Positions 45,503 to 56,104 of a DNA stretch of 64,000 nucleotides are shown here, piece by piece. Within the stretch, counting starts at the first letter, position 1, and every line of letters begins with the position of its first letter. Location: the NCBI GenBank assembly GCA_951230915.1, contig OX579638.1, positions 4,482,696 through 4,546,695 on the forward strand, given 5' to 3'. Source of the DNA: Antitrichia curtipendula (lineage: Eukaryota; Streptophyta; Bryopsida; Hypnales; Leucodontaceae). The notes beneath the pieces were generated by a model. The model was given only the letters and a program-made list of their open reading frames with translations. It was not told the DNA's origin and made no database searches. The translations under genes were made by a program, and so were the position numbers.

Positions 45503-46501
45503 CTAGTTCACGAAATGACACTGTCTACGGATCTCGCCGGACTGGCCCGTCAGCACGTCCACCTTGCTCATCGCCACCATCGCCTTCGCGAAGTTGGCGA
45601 AGAACGTCTGCCTGTCCGTGTTGGCGCGCACCTCCCCTTTCGTCCGCGAGTCCACCCACATGCTCTGGTCGGACGTCAGCAGGCCCAGCTTGTTCACGAT
45701 GTTCTTGAAGTACTGCGAGTCGAACTTCGTGGGTGACACCAAATCCAAGTCCACTCGCGTGTTGGCGATGAGCGCATGGGGACACTGCTTCTTCAAGTCC
45801 TGCGCGAAGTGCGCTTGCATGGTGGGGTCGATCTCGGCGCCTTGGATGCGGTTGTCGAAGGTCAGGCACGGGGCCTTCCCGATGGTGTGTGCACCCGCCA
45901 GCGCCACCATCTGCGCGGCGTTCAGACCCTTCTTCCGGAAAACCTTCAGCAGCGCCGGTACCGTGTTGTTGGGCATCAACAGATTGGCCGCCACCTCCGA
46001 AGCCCTGGACACCTTCCCGTCGCGCCGCCCAGCAGGAACCGTCCAGCCTTGTCCGCCAGTCAGGAGGACGGTGTCGCGGACGGCGAACTGCAGGACGTCG
46101 GAGCAGGACACGACGCCGGGGCAAGCCGCTTCCACGGCCTCCTTGGCGGCGTCGATGGCTTCGTAGCCGTGGAGGCCGCCATTGATGATGTGTTTTTTCT
46201 CGGTGGAGTCTCCGTCCAGGAGCAAGGACGCGTCGCAGCCGCGAACGAAGCAGTCGTGGTAGGCCAGTCGGAGAACGCCGGGGGCCACTGTGCTGTCGTT
46301 CTTGTAGGACTGGATCATGGAGTTGTAGATGATGTGTTCGACATTGGGGCAAGACTGTTGATAGAAGCCTTCTCGCACCCCCCTGTTACTACCACTGTGC
46401 TGACTCCGTGTAGCAGCGACGGGAGCGCAGATGAAACTCAGGATCGTCGCCGTAGCGCACAATGAGAGCAGCACGCTGCGCAGTGCGCTCGAAACAGCCA
46501 T
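45503..46501 (-). CDS. Class III secretory haem peroxidase Prx2 (332 aa, intronless)
   Basis: Paralogue of Prx1 in inverted orientation, with the same length and all catalytic features: signal peptide 1 to about 30, distal Arg78/His82 in RLAYHDCF, proximal His205 in AGAHTIG, and eight cysteines in class III spacing. It differs from Prx1 at 12 residues: nine in the signal peptide and N-terminal tail (R5S, G8R, V11L, A16T, L23F, H34Q, G40R, E41G, H48Q) and only three in the mature core (K223E, S247N, Q290E), all conservative or surface-type changes. No defect is visible, so the gene is probably functional. The coding part is far better conserved than its flanks. Promoter motifs of Prx1 are retained. 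Confidence 0.96.
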   Translation of the reverse strand: MAVSSALRSVLLSLCATATILSFICAPVAATRSQHSGSNRGVREGFYQQSCPNVEHIIYNSMIQSYKNDSTVAPGVLRLAYHDCFVRGCDASLLLDGDSTEKKHIINGGLHGYEAIDAAKEAVEAACPGVVSCSDVLQFAVRDTVLLTGGQGWTVPAGRRDGKVSRASEVAANLLMPNNTVPALLKVFRKKGLNAAQMVALAGAHTIGKAPCLTFDNRIQGAEIDPTMQAHFAQDLKKQCPHALIANTRVDLDLVSPTKFDSQYFKNIVNKLGLLTSDQSMWVDSRTKGEVRANTDRQTFFANFAKAMVAMSKVDVLTGQSGEIRRQCHFVN

Positions 46502-46834
46502 CTCGATATCCCGTTCGCCTCAATTCGCTCCTTCCCCTGCGGCTGGTCGTTTCAATCTCGAAGACGATGATTGTTCTTCAATTTCGGGTCTGTTGTGAAT
46601 GATTGCACCCGCAGCGAAGATTATCGGATGTTTTGAAGGTCGTAGCTCGATTTTTGTTCTCTGTTAAGCCAGCCGCGGTCTCGATCGAAAACGGAATTCT
46701 TGGATGGATACACAGGTTCCTGCTGAAGATATTGAAGATTCGAGAGCTGGATTGTTGAAGCTGCAAGGTACTCTTAGTGAGAGCTGATGATATGTAAGCA
46801 GTGAGTGATGAGGAGGACAGAGTACTCCGGCTTC

Positions 46835-46841
46835 TTTTATA
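46835..46841 (-). promoter_or_regulatory. Likely TATA box of Prx2
   Basis: TATAAAA on the minus strand, about 335 bp upstream of the ATG, followed by GAAGCCGGAGTACTC. Aligned with the TATA boxes of Prx1 and Prx3. Confidence 0.6.
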
Positions 46842-48639
46842 GGAGCGAAAGTCAGTGTACTGAGTAGGAAATAGGGAGCTTTACTGGCCACAAGTCGTCC
46901 TCACTGAGTTTGTGAAAGAGCGTCACGAGTATTCTAATATATAATTTTGAAATTCCACTTGTGTTTGCAAACCTGGCCTTTGTAAAACCGGCGCTTGACG
47001 TTCCACGCGTCCCTGTTGACGTTTTTTAAACTTTGGTGGTCTCGCGTTGCCATGACGTCAGCCGTGGATCAGACCTCTTCGGAAGATCAACGCAGTTGGG
47101 TCGGGGTTTTACTTCAATATATAAATTGGACGCTGACTGTAAGTTGAGTTTTCCATTTTTAATGTGGGGTTCCTGGTAAAGCGTGAGACTTCCGATTGAG
47201 CTTCAGGCGTGGCTGAAGTGTGTTCCATGGGATGCTGCCTCGGTCCCACAGGTCCCACTTCCAGCGTTGCAGCGAATGATGCAACACAGTTGAATTTGGG
47301 AAGGTCTAAAGGCGGCCATGCATTCGTGACACCTACTTGTAAGGCATCTCAATTGTAGTCCATGTGAATCCGAATCTTAGTAATTAATTAAGGCAAACTG
47401 AAGCTTAGACCTTGTGGAAGCAAATCTCAGAGTACCGTATTTGAAATTCAGTTGGACTCATTGAAATCATACTTTTTGATCATCAGATGATTATCCAGTC
47501 TGCCTTAGAAGGGCTTTGTCAATCCATGATCTTCAATAGACGTGACGAAGCTCCAGTGAATATTTTAAATTGCCGGGATTCCACGACTTTGGCTCTGTAT
47601 TGAGCGGACGACTTGAAATGTTTTTAAATATTGTGTGGACAGTCTTATTATAAGACTTCTGTGCAGATGAACTTCACGGTTCTTAGCATCCAGAATTGCT
47701 CAAATTTTACGAAATTGATGACATCTGACGCCATTGAGGACGTTTCATCGTTTCTGCCGCTAGTTTGCTTCAGCTGGTGAGGAGATTATAAGACTTTGAG
47801 ACGATTTGAAATCTTGAGTTTAGTTTTGAGAACCTTCGTTATCCCTTACACCACATTGCTTGTCTCGAAGGGGCATTTTCCAAAGATTTCGAACACTAAA
47901 TTTTGTTTCAGTTGGTTTCAAATGTAGTTAAGCGGAAACTAAAAATAATCTGATTCTTACTTTTATTTTTTAAATCAAAAATTGAAATTGAAACTACGGT
48001 ATATATTTGGCGTTTTGAAAGTGAGATCTTGGAAACTTAACATACCATACCGGGTGGTAAATAATGGCCTTTGTTTCCAAATACTTCATTCCGTAAATGT
48101 TTATTTTTTTCAAGATTTTATATTTTAAGAAGAACAATTTACCAATTAAATTGGCATCTACTTTTAGAAATATTTTGCCAATATTTACCACTGGGCATAG
48201 TTTAATGCATTTGAGTTCTTTCTATCAAATTTCTCTTAATCTCTTAATATGAGCTGAAGAATAGTAACAACAAGAAGAACACCAATTATACAGTGGTGTT
48301 TATATTATCATCTCCATTTTTTGTTACAAAGTTCATAAAATTTTAAACAGTTTTCAAGTTTGTGATTATAGTTATGATTTTTTTAAAGAAATTAATTCAA
48401 ATAGTCTCACTTTTTCATTTTACATATCAATTACAAAAATAAAGATAAAGCTAATCTAAATGACATTTTAGTTCTAATGCCAAACAATTTAATGGAAAGT
48501 CTTAAAGTAAGAATACAAAAATTAAACTACAAAATTAGAAGAATGTTTAATTTGTAGTTGCATCATATCATTCTCTTTCTAAAGTAGGTCTATAAAGCAT
48601 CCATGTAAGAGCTTTTTCACAATTTGGGGGAATGACTTC
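46842..48639. other. Spacer upstream of Prx2
   Basis: Colinear with 13494-15360 of block A. Contains the conserved upstream motif of the peroxidases (about 46985-47020) and then AT-rich DNA. No gene. Confidence 0.55.
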
Positions 48640-48900
48640 TTGAAATATTTTTCAATAGATTTTCCTTGGAAGACAAATGGAATTGACATCTAACCCAAGT
48701 CGTTTCATATTTTGTGGACCCTATTGGAATTTGTTATGAATTTTGAAGCTAGAATTACAAATACTTGTACGTGAGGGTGTCCACCTCACAGTGATATGTT
48801 CACCGTTGGTACATTGACGAATGAAATTTGTACGTTGATGAAAGCAAAATGAACCTCTATACAATTAGAAGAGGTTTTCAGAGCCCGGTCAATTTGTGGC
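48640..48900 (+). repeat. Dispersed repeat R2, copy in block B
   Basis: Paralogous to 12645-13010 and related to 21900-22165 and 30680-30919 (AATTGACATCTAACCC, CGTTTCATATTTTGTGG, GTTGGTACATTGA). Confidence 0.5.
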
Positions 48901-49689
48901 TTGAACTGCAGAGCAGTTGGCGACGACCCAGGTTATTATAATATCTATAGAAAATATGTCCTCACAACATTTTGTAAGCGTTCATAAGTGAAGGATTAAG
49001 TGATGAGAGTTGAGAAATGTAAAGTGTTCTTAAGCGTTCATAAGTCAAGGATTAAGTAAAGCATGTCGACCAAAGAGTTGAGAATTGAAATACATCATGC
49101 ATTGGAGACTCCTCTAAAACTAGATTTATCATCCGCTCATGCACCCACCACTCAGCACACAGTAAGAAAAATTGAAATCATGCACATGTCGAATCATCGA
49201 ACAATTTATTTCAAGATTACTCCGCTCCTGCACTAGTAGGGTAAGCTTATGTCCTGATTTAGAATCAGAGCACTAGCAACCTGACATGTGTGATAAGGGC
49301 ATTTTTCAAGGGAGAAAACGAACCAGGAGAAGCATCACGGATCTGGTCGAAAGAGAATGCATTACTTGATTCCACCTTCGGCTATCCAGGGCAATATGCT
49401 TGGGAGAAATCAAACAATATCAGTTCAGGAGAAACCCCACAGCTAGATCGACTCCAGGATCAAACCACACAAGGATTTCAAACCATGGAGATGGAAATAG
49501 TGAACTTCACTGATGACCTTAGAAGACATGCAGCACGAGATCACAAGGACAGGCATCTAGAGTAGCCGAAACACTCTGAAAGTGTTCAAAAAAATCTGGT
49601 TGATGAACACTGACGGGTAGCATAGGTATGCGGACAAATTCAAGGAAAACGGGAGAAATCAGCTTCACAGCAGAAGCATGAACGCGAAA

Positions 49690-50455
49690 ATCATATGCCT
49701 TTTCTGATACACAGTGCAGTACAAGATGCAGGGGGTAAGAAATAAAACCCTTTCGGCCAATACTCTTCATTTGCTTTGAGCTCATATTAATACAAGTCTT
49801 CTGATTCCTGCACATTCATACCACGTGAGCCTAAGGATCTGGCATTAACTAACGACGGGTGTGAAATGCAATTCCAGAACAAGACACACCAAGTAATTAA
49901 GCCTGGGCTAACATGTGGCTGTTACACGAACGAAATTTAGCAACCCGTTGAAGCAATGATCAAATTCAAGACTACAAGTAGCCGAAATGCATGTTCTTAT
50001 GTTCCGTAATGTCAAATAGACCACATCCAATTCACTGCTATGTAGAAAGCACAGTGAAATGTCGGAGAATCTAAGCATGAATAATGCTGTTACATCCAAG
50101 CGTCCTTCCACATAATCAGCACTCACCCATAAAATATCTTCACTACGTAACAGTCATGTTCTTTGCTGGAAAACCGCTATACTTCTCTTGCTGCATGCAC
50201 GAAGTGAAGGACCAGAACTAGGATGATTGCACACTCACCTGATCATTGTGTGCTCTGGGCAAGAACAACTTTCCGTTGGAATCCTGGTGTTGAGATCCCG
50301 GTTGAGATGCAGCCCACCCCTCCTTGAGCCTCTCAACTCGCACACTCGAACACAACTTGCTGTCCAACACGGGGAAATTGAAGGTACACCGACCGCCACC
50401 AGTTGCTCCAGAACTGGCATTTTAAGGTGGAAACTGCTTGAAAACTTTAAGTAGC
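49690..50455 (-). pseudogene. TRS130 tail fragment (exons 19-20), broken
   Basis: Minus strand. About 50225-50455 matches the later part of TRS130 exon 19 and its donor, with frame-disrupting indels (for example in the region matching TCACAATGTCCCCGTGTTGG). The following intron is recognisable. About 49690-49810 matches exon 20 but lacks roughly 165 bp between GAGTATTGG and TACCCCCTGC, removing the conserved GSRIVLSMACVPLVAG...GPHLV block. An extra ATT after TTGTATT also disturbs the frame. No upstream exons are present, so it cannot encode TRS130. It marks the copied edge of block A. Confidence 0.85.
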
Positions 50456-50466
50456 TCTCACTATTG

Positions 50467-50760
50467 GGTTTCTAGAATTCTAGTGTAGCGATCGTTTGCA
50501 TTTTTTCCATTCTTTCAATTGTAATGTAATGTAAATTTTCTGCCTATTGATCCTTTGTTGGAGTCAGGAAAATTTGCCCCTTCATTCTTTTGTGTTAATG
50601 CGCCAATCTTGAACATTTTTGAAGTCTGTCTGTTGAATGACTCATATATCTGAGTATTGTGAGTGAGCCTGCTTTAATTTGATGGGTACGCATACAGTAG
50701 ACGGAATTCAAATCCCGGATTACTCTGTTTTGGCATTTTGATAGAGTTCACTAAAATTCT
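50467..50760 (+). repeat. Partial third copy of the peroxidase distal flank (unit D)
   Basis: Matches about 43590-43980 of block B and about 52020-52300 of block C in the same orientation (CATTCTTTCAAT, TATTGATCCTTTGTTGG, GTGAGTGAGCCTG). It lies between the TRS130 fragment and the broken peroxidase, so tandem duplication with loss has occurred here. Confidence 0.65.
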
Positions 50761-50938
50761 TGTAATTTAAACCCTGAATGCCCAAGACCTTCTAGGAGCT
50801 CTTGAAGTTTTCTTAAAAAACTGAATATTCGAAAAGCCCAATTTTTGATCAGTTCATCAATTTAAGAAAAATTCTAATGGTACCAAGTAAGTTGTCTAAA
50901 TTATTGAAGGCCCGGTATGTGCTAAGAACTGAAACAAG

Positions 50939-51055
50939 CACTACTACAGAAGGCAGTGATTGCAACAGTTCTGCAACAGTTTTTGCAATGGTTCTGCAGT
51001 GGTTCGAATCGAACCATTGCAAAAACTGTTGCAATCACTGCCTTCTGTAGTAGTG
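50939..51055. mobile_element. 117-bp CACTA-type MITE (near-perfect hairpin)
   Basis: Begins CACTACTACAGAAGGCAGTG and ends with its complement; flanked by AAG on both sides (50936-50938, 51056-51058), a 3-bp duplication. Arms of about 50 bp pair almost completely around a short spacer, so any transcript would fold into a long hairpin. Confidence 0.85.
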
Positions 51056-51260
51056 AAGCAATTGCAGCTCTTTGAGAGCTAGCGAGGTAATAGCGAGAAG
51101 CTCAGTTTCTGAATCCTAAGAACTATTGGATGTGAGAGGAAAGAGCTCTATCTGCTCCACTTATACTGTATATATGCGAGTTGGTCCAAAAAGTTTGAAA
51201 GGGAGCGTATCATATCTAGGCGTGTGTTGAAGAGTATTCAGCCCAGGCGGCCGCTTTACG

Positions 51261-51783
51261 GCTGGGAGGTGCCGGCGGAACCGTGTCAATCAAGAACGAG
51301 ACCAGCATCATGAACCTGCCCCTGCCGGACATGAAGGTGCCGAAGCTGCTCGAGCTGTTCCAGCGGAAGGGCTGAACGCGCAGCACCTGATGCTGCTTTC
51401 GGGAGCCCGCACCATCGGCCACTCGCCGTGCGTAACGTTCTATAACCGCGTAGTTGTGTTTATCGTGGATGCCACTCTGGCGCCCAACATGGTGGCGGCG
51501 CTGAAGAAGCAGCGCCCCACGGCGGCGATCAAGACAGTGCGCGTCGAAATGGACTCGACTGCGCGCCGCTTCGACACGCAGTACTTCAAGGACGTCGTCC
51601 GTAGGCGCAGGCTGTTGACCTCGGACCAAAGCCTGGTCGAGGACGCCGTACCAAGCAGGCCGGGCACTCGAATCAGGGCGTAGAGTTTTATCGCAATTTC
51701 TGAAAGTGGTGGCCATGAGCGAGATGGAGGTGCTGACAGGCTTGTCCGGCAAAATCCGTCGACACGTCAGTCAAATGAATTAG
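51261..51783 (+). pseudogene. Truncated, frameshifted class III peroxidase (divergent)
   Basis: Covers roughly the part matching residues 157-332 of Prx1. Starts at the GRRDG region and lacks the signal peptide and distal haem site. A one-base loss near 51374 breaks the frame (KG-stop where the intact genes read KGLNAAQ), and another shift near 51680 moves the C-terminal part (VVAMSEMEVLTGLSGKIRR) to a different frame. In the middle frame the proximal site reads SGARTIGHSPC, with Arg at the position of the essential proximal His. It is clearly more divergent than Prx1-3 are from each other, so it descends from an older family member. Opposite strand to Prx2 and Prx3. Confidence 0.9.
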
Positions 51784-52298
51784 CAAATACTCCAACTGGT
51801 ATCAGTTAATTGCCAAATCCTTTCAGCATCTGTCTTAATTAATTGTCCAAATCCTTTCGATGATAGTAGCAATATTGCATCATTTAGTCCGAGTTCATTC
51901 CATCAGACGACGAATCTCACGATGTAAAGCCTAATAATCTGCACGTGATTGAAGAATTGGAAACGTTTCGCGCATGAGTTAATTGAATCCTGTAGATAGT
52001 GGAATCTTGCATCGTTTCCGGCGTAGTGATAGTTGGCATTCTTTCAATGCTTTCAACTGTAATATATTAATGTAACATTTCTATTTATTAATCCTTTGTT
52101 GGGGTCAGCACTGGACAGGTCTTCATTCTCTTATGTGAGCCGTGAAGAGCATGTTTGAAGTACGTCTCTCTGTGGAATGATTCACCTATCTGTGTAAGTC
52201 TGTGATTGAGCGTGCGTTAATTTCGTATAGTATGCACTCTGCAGACGTAAGATCATAATCAGTATCCTGGATTTAATGTGGGCATTTTCGATACAATG

Positions 52299-52500
52299 CA
52301 CAAGGAGCTCATATCGCGTTCCCGGTGTTCATTCCCGGTGAGTCTCAAATTTCCCACTGAACTTTAAAATTTGACATGTAAAAACTTTCTATTTACAGGT
52401 ATTTTGGACACATGTTGCAACTACACATACACAGGGAAATTTGAGACTCACCGGGAATTCACCGGGAAAAACACCGGGAACGCGATATGAGCTCCCTGTG
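52299..52500. mobile_element. 202-bp CAC...GTG MITE with paralogous empty site
   Basis: Ends CACAAGGAGCTCATATCGCG and, inverted, CGCGATATGAGCTCCCTGTG. Flanked by ATG at 52296-52298 and 52501-52503. Block B at 43951-43970 has the uninterrupted site (TTCGATAGAATGTACTCG) with a single ATG. The inner arms repeat TTCCCGGTG. The 3-bp duplication and CAC/GTG ends point to the CACTA superfamily. Confidence 0.85.
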
Positions 52501-53787
52501 ATGTACTTAAAAGTTTCCGTTTATACGCTTCGTTTCAAAACCAGCCAGAAAGAGAGCCTGGCCAGCAATTTCCAGTTCTGATCTGTAATCTATTTCAGAG
52601 CAGTACCTTCATTGATTCCTTGACTGCTGCCTGCCTGAAGACAGTATGCGCATTCATGACTAATTTTGAAGTTGACTTCCCTTTCTTTTTGATAAACAAC
52701 CAACCGCGTCAAGTAATTAAGAAACTGGGATGGGAATTTCCAATGAACCGGCTATCTTCTGCTACAATGGCAAAGACTTTTGTGAAACTGTAGAAAGTAT
52801 TGATCTAAACTTGCTCTGTTTTTTTACTTGTAGATCACTGCATCTCGTTTAACTTTGGGCAATTGGAAAATTTTCATTAAAATAACAGGATACCTGAAAC
52901 GCTGTTAGTAACTTAGCATTGAAGTTTCGTAGTAAGATACATGTTCTTTCTACACTCCTGAAGTTGATTACAGGAGCTGATTTGGCCTACGAGAGTCCAA
53001 TTCTTTAAATTGCCGCCATTCGGACAGCAAGATGAAATTCAACTGTACTTAGCTATATATCTAAAATCAAGGAGGATGGAAGCATAGATCTAAGTTTCAA
53101 GGCAACTGTCAGTCGGAAGAAGTGCCAGTTACACGAAGGAGGCTCTACTTCATTTAGTGGATTTTAATTATGCTTACGACAAGAACCTCGTACAGCCTGA
53201 CTGAGGTAATGCAGGTCTTGCTTTGCTCAAAATGATCCTTCATAAAATTTCCTGCAGCTAGCAAGTTCTCACAGGGCTCTCCACAGATATCAAATTTCTG
53301 GATTGGGCAATGAACTATCAGAGCAATCAGTGGCACATGAAAGTAACCTGAACATTTGCTTTCAGGACTGCTCCTTAGAACTCATCTGCGACTCAACTCG
53401 TGCTAATATCTTCTTAGAACGAACTAAATCGACAACCAGAACAGCTGGAAGTTTTTAGCGACTGCAAGGCAAAATCTAAATCCAATCCCAGATGCACAAA
53501 GACGTCCTAATCAAAGCCTCGCTGGTGGGATTCAGAGAGAAACGTGTGATGAATGTGAACTCGACCAAAATAAATTGATGTCACTATGGTACATGATAAT
53601 CCGAGAAGATATGACCTTTGCCAAAGCTCCAAGGAAGTGAATGATGGCAGATGGATTGGTTTCTATCCAATCGATCTACGAAAGAATCATGAGGCACTGT
53701 CCAAATAAATGGCTCCAGCCTGGGAACTAATACTTCAATCATGAATTGGAATCCTAAATGAACTGTTGGCCAATATCTGATCCGACA

Positions 53788-54786
53788 CTAGTTCACGAAA
53801 TGACACTGTCTACGGATCTCGCCGGACTGGCCCGTCAGCACGTCCACCTTGCTCATCGCCACCATCGCCTTCGCGAAGTTGGCGAAGAACGTCTGCCTGT
53901 CCGTGTTGGCGCGCACCTGCCCTTTCGTCCGCGAGTTCACCCACATGCTCTGGTCGGACGTCAGCAGGCCCAGCTTGTTCACGATGTTCTTGAAGTACTG
54001 CGAGTCGAACTTCGTGGGCGACACCAAATCCAAGTCCACTCGCGTATTGGCGATGAGCGCATGGGGACACTGCTTCTTCAAGTCCTGCGCGAAGTGCGCT
54101 TGCATGGTGGGGTCGATCTGGGCGCCTTGGATGCGGTTGTCGAAGGTCAGGCACGGGGCCTTCCCGATGGTGTGTGCACCCGCCAGCGCCACCATCTGCG
54201 CGGCGTTCAGACCCTTCTTCCGGAAAACCTTCAGCAGCGCCGGCACCGTGTTGTTGGGCATCAACAGATTGGCCGCCACCTCCGAAGCCCTGGACACCTT
54301 CCCGTCGCGTCGCCCAGCGGGAACCGTCCAGCCTTGTCCGCCAGTCAGGAGGACGGTGTCGCGGACGGCGAACTGCAGGACGTCGGAGCAGGACACAACG
54401 CCGGGGCAAGCCGCTTCCACGGCCTCCTTGGCGGCGTCGATGGCCTCGTAGCCGTGGAGGCCGCCATTGATGATGTGTTTTTTCTCGGTGGAGTCTCCGT
54501 CCAGGAGCAAGGACGCGTCGCAGCCGCGAACGAAGCAGTCGTGGTAGGCCAGTCGGAGAACGCCGGGGGCTACTGTGCTGTCGTTCTTGTAGGACTGGAG
54601 CATGGAGTTGTAGATGATGTGTTCGACGTTGGGGCAAGACTGTTGATAGAAGCCTTCTCGCACTCCCCTGTTACTACCACTGTGATGACTCCGGGTAGCA
54701 GCGACGGGAGCGCAGATGAAACTCAGGATCGTCGCCGCGGCGCACAATGAGAGCAGCACGCTGCGCAGTGCTCTCGAAACAGCCAT
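53788..54786 (-). CDS. Class III secretory haem peroxidase Prx3 (332 aa, intronless)
   Basis: Third near-identical family member, in tandem with Prx2 and on the same strand. All catalytic residues (Arg78, His82, His205) and the eight cysteines are intact. It differs from Prx1 at ten residues: G8R, V11L, L23F, G40R, E41G, H48Q, I63L, K223Q, S247N and D284N. Position 223 differs in all three genes (Lys, Glu, Gln). The signal peptide is intact. Probably a functional extracellular or vacuolar peroxidase with the same activity as Prx1 and Prx2. Confidence 0.96.
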   Translation of the reverse strand: MAVSRALRSVLLSLCAAATILSFICAPVAATRSHHSGSNRGVREGFYQQSCPNVEHIIYNSMLQSYKNDSTVAPGVLRLAYHDCFVRGCDASLLLDGDSTEKKHIINGGLHGYEAIDAAKEAVEAACPGVVSCSDVLQFAVRDTVLLTGGQGWTVPAGRRDGKVSRASEVAANLLMPNNTVPALLKVFRKKGLNAAQMVALAGAHTIGKAPCLTFDNRIQGAQIDPTMQAHFAQDLKKQCPHALIANTRVDLDLVSPTKFDSQYFKNIVNKLGLLTSDQSMWVNSRTKGQVRANTDRQTFFANFAKAMVAMSKVDVLTGQSGEIRRQCHFVN

Positions 54787-55121
54787 CTCGATATCCCGTT
54801 CGCCTCAATTCGCTCCTTCCCCTGCGGCTGGTCGTTTCAATCTCGAAGACGATGATTGTTCTTCAATTTCGGGTCTGTTGTGGATGATTGCACCCGCAGC
54901 GAAGATTATCGGATGTTTTGAAGGTCGTAGCTCGACGTATATTCGCTCTTAAGCCAGTCAGTCTGTCGATAGGAAACGGAATTTTCAAATGGATACACAG
55001 GCTCCTTCTGAAGAAATGGAAGATTCCAGAGCTGGAGTGTTGACGCTGCCAGAGTACTCTGAGTGAGAGCTCATGGAATGGAAGCAGTGAGTGATGAGGA
55101 GGGGCAGCGTACTCCGGCCTC

Positions 55122-55130
55122 TTATATACG
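55122..55130 (-). promoter_or_regulatory. Likely TATA box of Prx3
   Basis: GTATATAAG on the minus strand, about 340 bp upstream of the ATG, followed by AGGCCGGAGTACG, the same context as in Prx1 and Prx2. Confidence 0.6.
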
Positions 55131-55878
55131 AGGCAAAGCCACTATGCTGAAAAGGAAACAGTGAGCTTTACTGGCCACTAGTCGTACCTAGTCCTGTCCG
55201 AGTTTCTGAAAGAGCGTCCCGAGTATTCTGATGTATTTTTATTTTTATTTGCAAGCCGGAATTCCACCCGACTTTTGTAAAACCGGCGCTGGACGTTCCA
55301 CGCGTTCTTGTTGACGAGTTTTACGTCGGCGACCTTTCCCAGGACGTGAGCCGTGGATCAGACCTCTTCGGAAGATCGGTGCAGTAGCAGTTTTCTTTCA
55401 ATATATAATTTTGCGTCTTCAGTTTTCATCTTGGATAACTCTCAAGACTTCTGCAGCTCCACCTTCAGTCGATTCAGCGTGGCTAAAGTATCTACCATGG
55501 GATGCTTCTTCAATTGGACCCACCCACTGGCCCATTTCCTGTGTTCCATGGAATTCGTACGCAATCTGCGTTGAATTTCTTGGGAAAGGTATAAAAGGCG
55601 TTACAAGTGTCATTGTTACTAATTTGCTTCAGGTCCGTCGTGAGACGTGATGTAGTTTCGGAGGGGGATGGATGGATCGACCGGATGAGCATGATCATAA
55701 TAGTTACAGGATGTTTCTAAAGCTTGTGTGTCATTTTGAGGAACACGTCACTTATTTACTAAGTTAACAGTTTAATTACGCCAAATGAGATGTCATATGA
55801 GTTCAGTTTCGGATGGGCATCTCAAATCATCCCATTCGTAGTTGAGACTGAGTCTAAGTTTTCTTAATTTAGCTTTAA

Positions 55879-56104
55879 CCCTTAAACGACGACGCTGAAG
55901 TCGTTTCTTGGCCGATGAAGGACAAGGAATCTTTATATGTCGGAGAGAAGTGCAACTATTTATCCACCAAATTTTGTGTGGAAAGGGAAAATCATGCACA
56001 TTAGTTTGACCTCCAATGAGCACTTCTGAATTTTTTTTAAGTAGATGATGTCATATCTACCAAAAGGGATGATTTCAATGGTTGCTAGCCAAGGTGTTCA
56101 AGGG
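55879..56104. mobile_element. TTAA-flanked element h (226 bp)
   Basis: Starts CCCTTAAACGACGACG and ends TGTTCAAGGG, flanked by exact TTAA at 55875-55878 and 56105-56108. Non-coding. A short, independent member of the TTAA group. Confidence 0.6.

Larger units (their letters stand above)
43560..50460 (-). repeat. Segmental duplication block B (Prx2 and TRS130 tail)
   Basis: Inverted copy of block A from the TRS130 tail to the Prx flank. Its low-coordinate part (43560-44460) also matches 51960-52830 of block C in direct orientation. Block B lacks the insertions 13015-13489 and 17539-18841 of block A, so those postdate the duplication. It shares the R2 repeat, which therefore predates it. Confidence 0.85.
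51960..55640 (-). repeat. Segmental duplication block C (Prx3 and flanks)
   Basis: Direct-orientation copy of the Prx2 unit: 51960-52830 matches 43560-44290, 52920-53790 matches 44600-45500, and the promoter side to about 55620 matches up to about 47330. It lacks about 300 bp present in block B near 44290-44590. Contains its own MITE at 52299-52500. Confidence 0.8.

Noticed and set aside
45525..46352. Long overlapping frames (275, 229 and 200 residues) on both strands of each peroxidase gene
   Set aside because: They are shadows of GC-rich peroxidase codons. Their products are low-complexity Arg/Gly/Pro-rich, and the frames exist only because the true frame is conserved.
49290..49565. 91-residue plus-strand frame
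   Set aside because: It is antisense to the copied 3' flank of TRS130 and is not open in the original block A.
50996..51022. TTCGAATC motif as a tRNA T arm
   Set aside because: It is the centre of a CACTA hairpin, and no cloverleaf can be formed.
51390..51683. 97-residue frame taken as a small peroxidase
   Set aside because: It is one frame of a broken gene: the distal haem site and signal peptide are missing, and frameshifts exist on both sides.
53758..54750. 330-residue plus-strand frame opposite Prx3
   Set aside because: Antisense shadow of Prx3. The equivalent frame is broken in the Prx1 and Prx2 copies.
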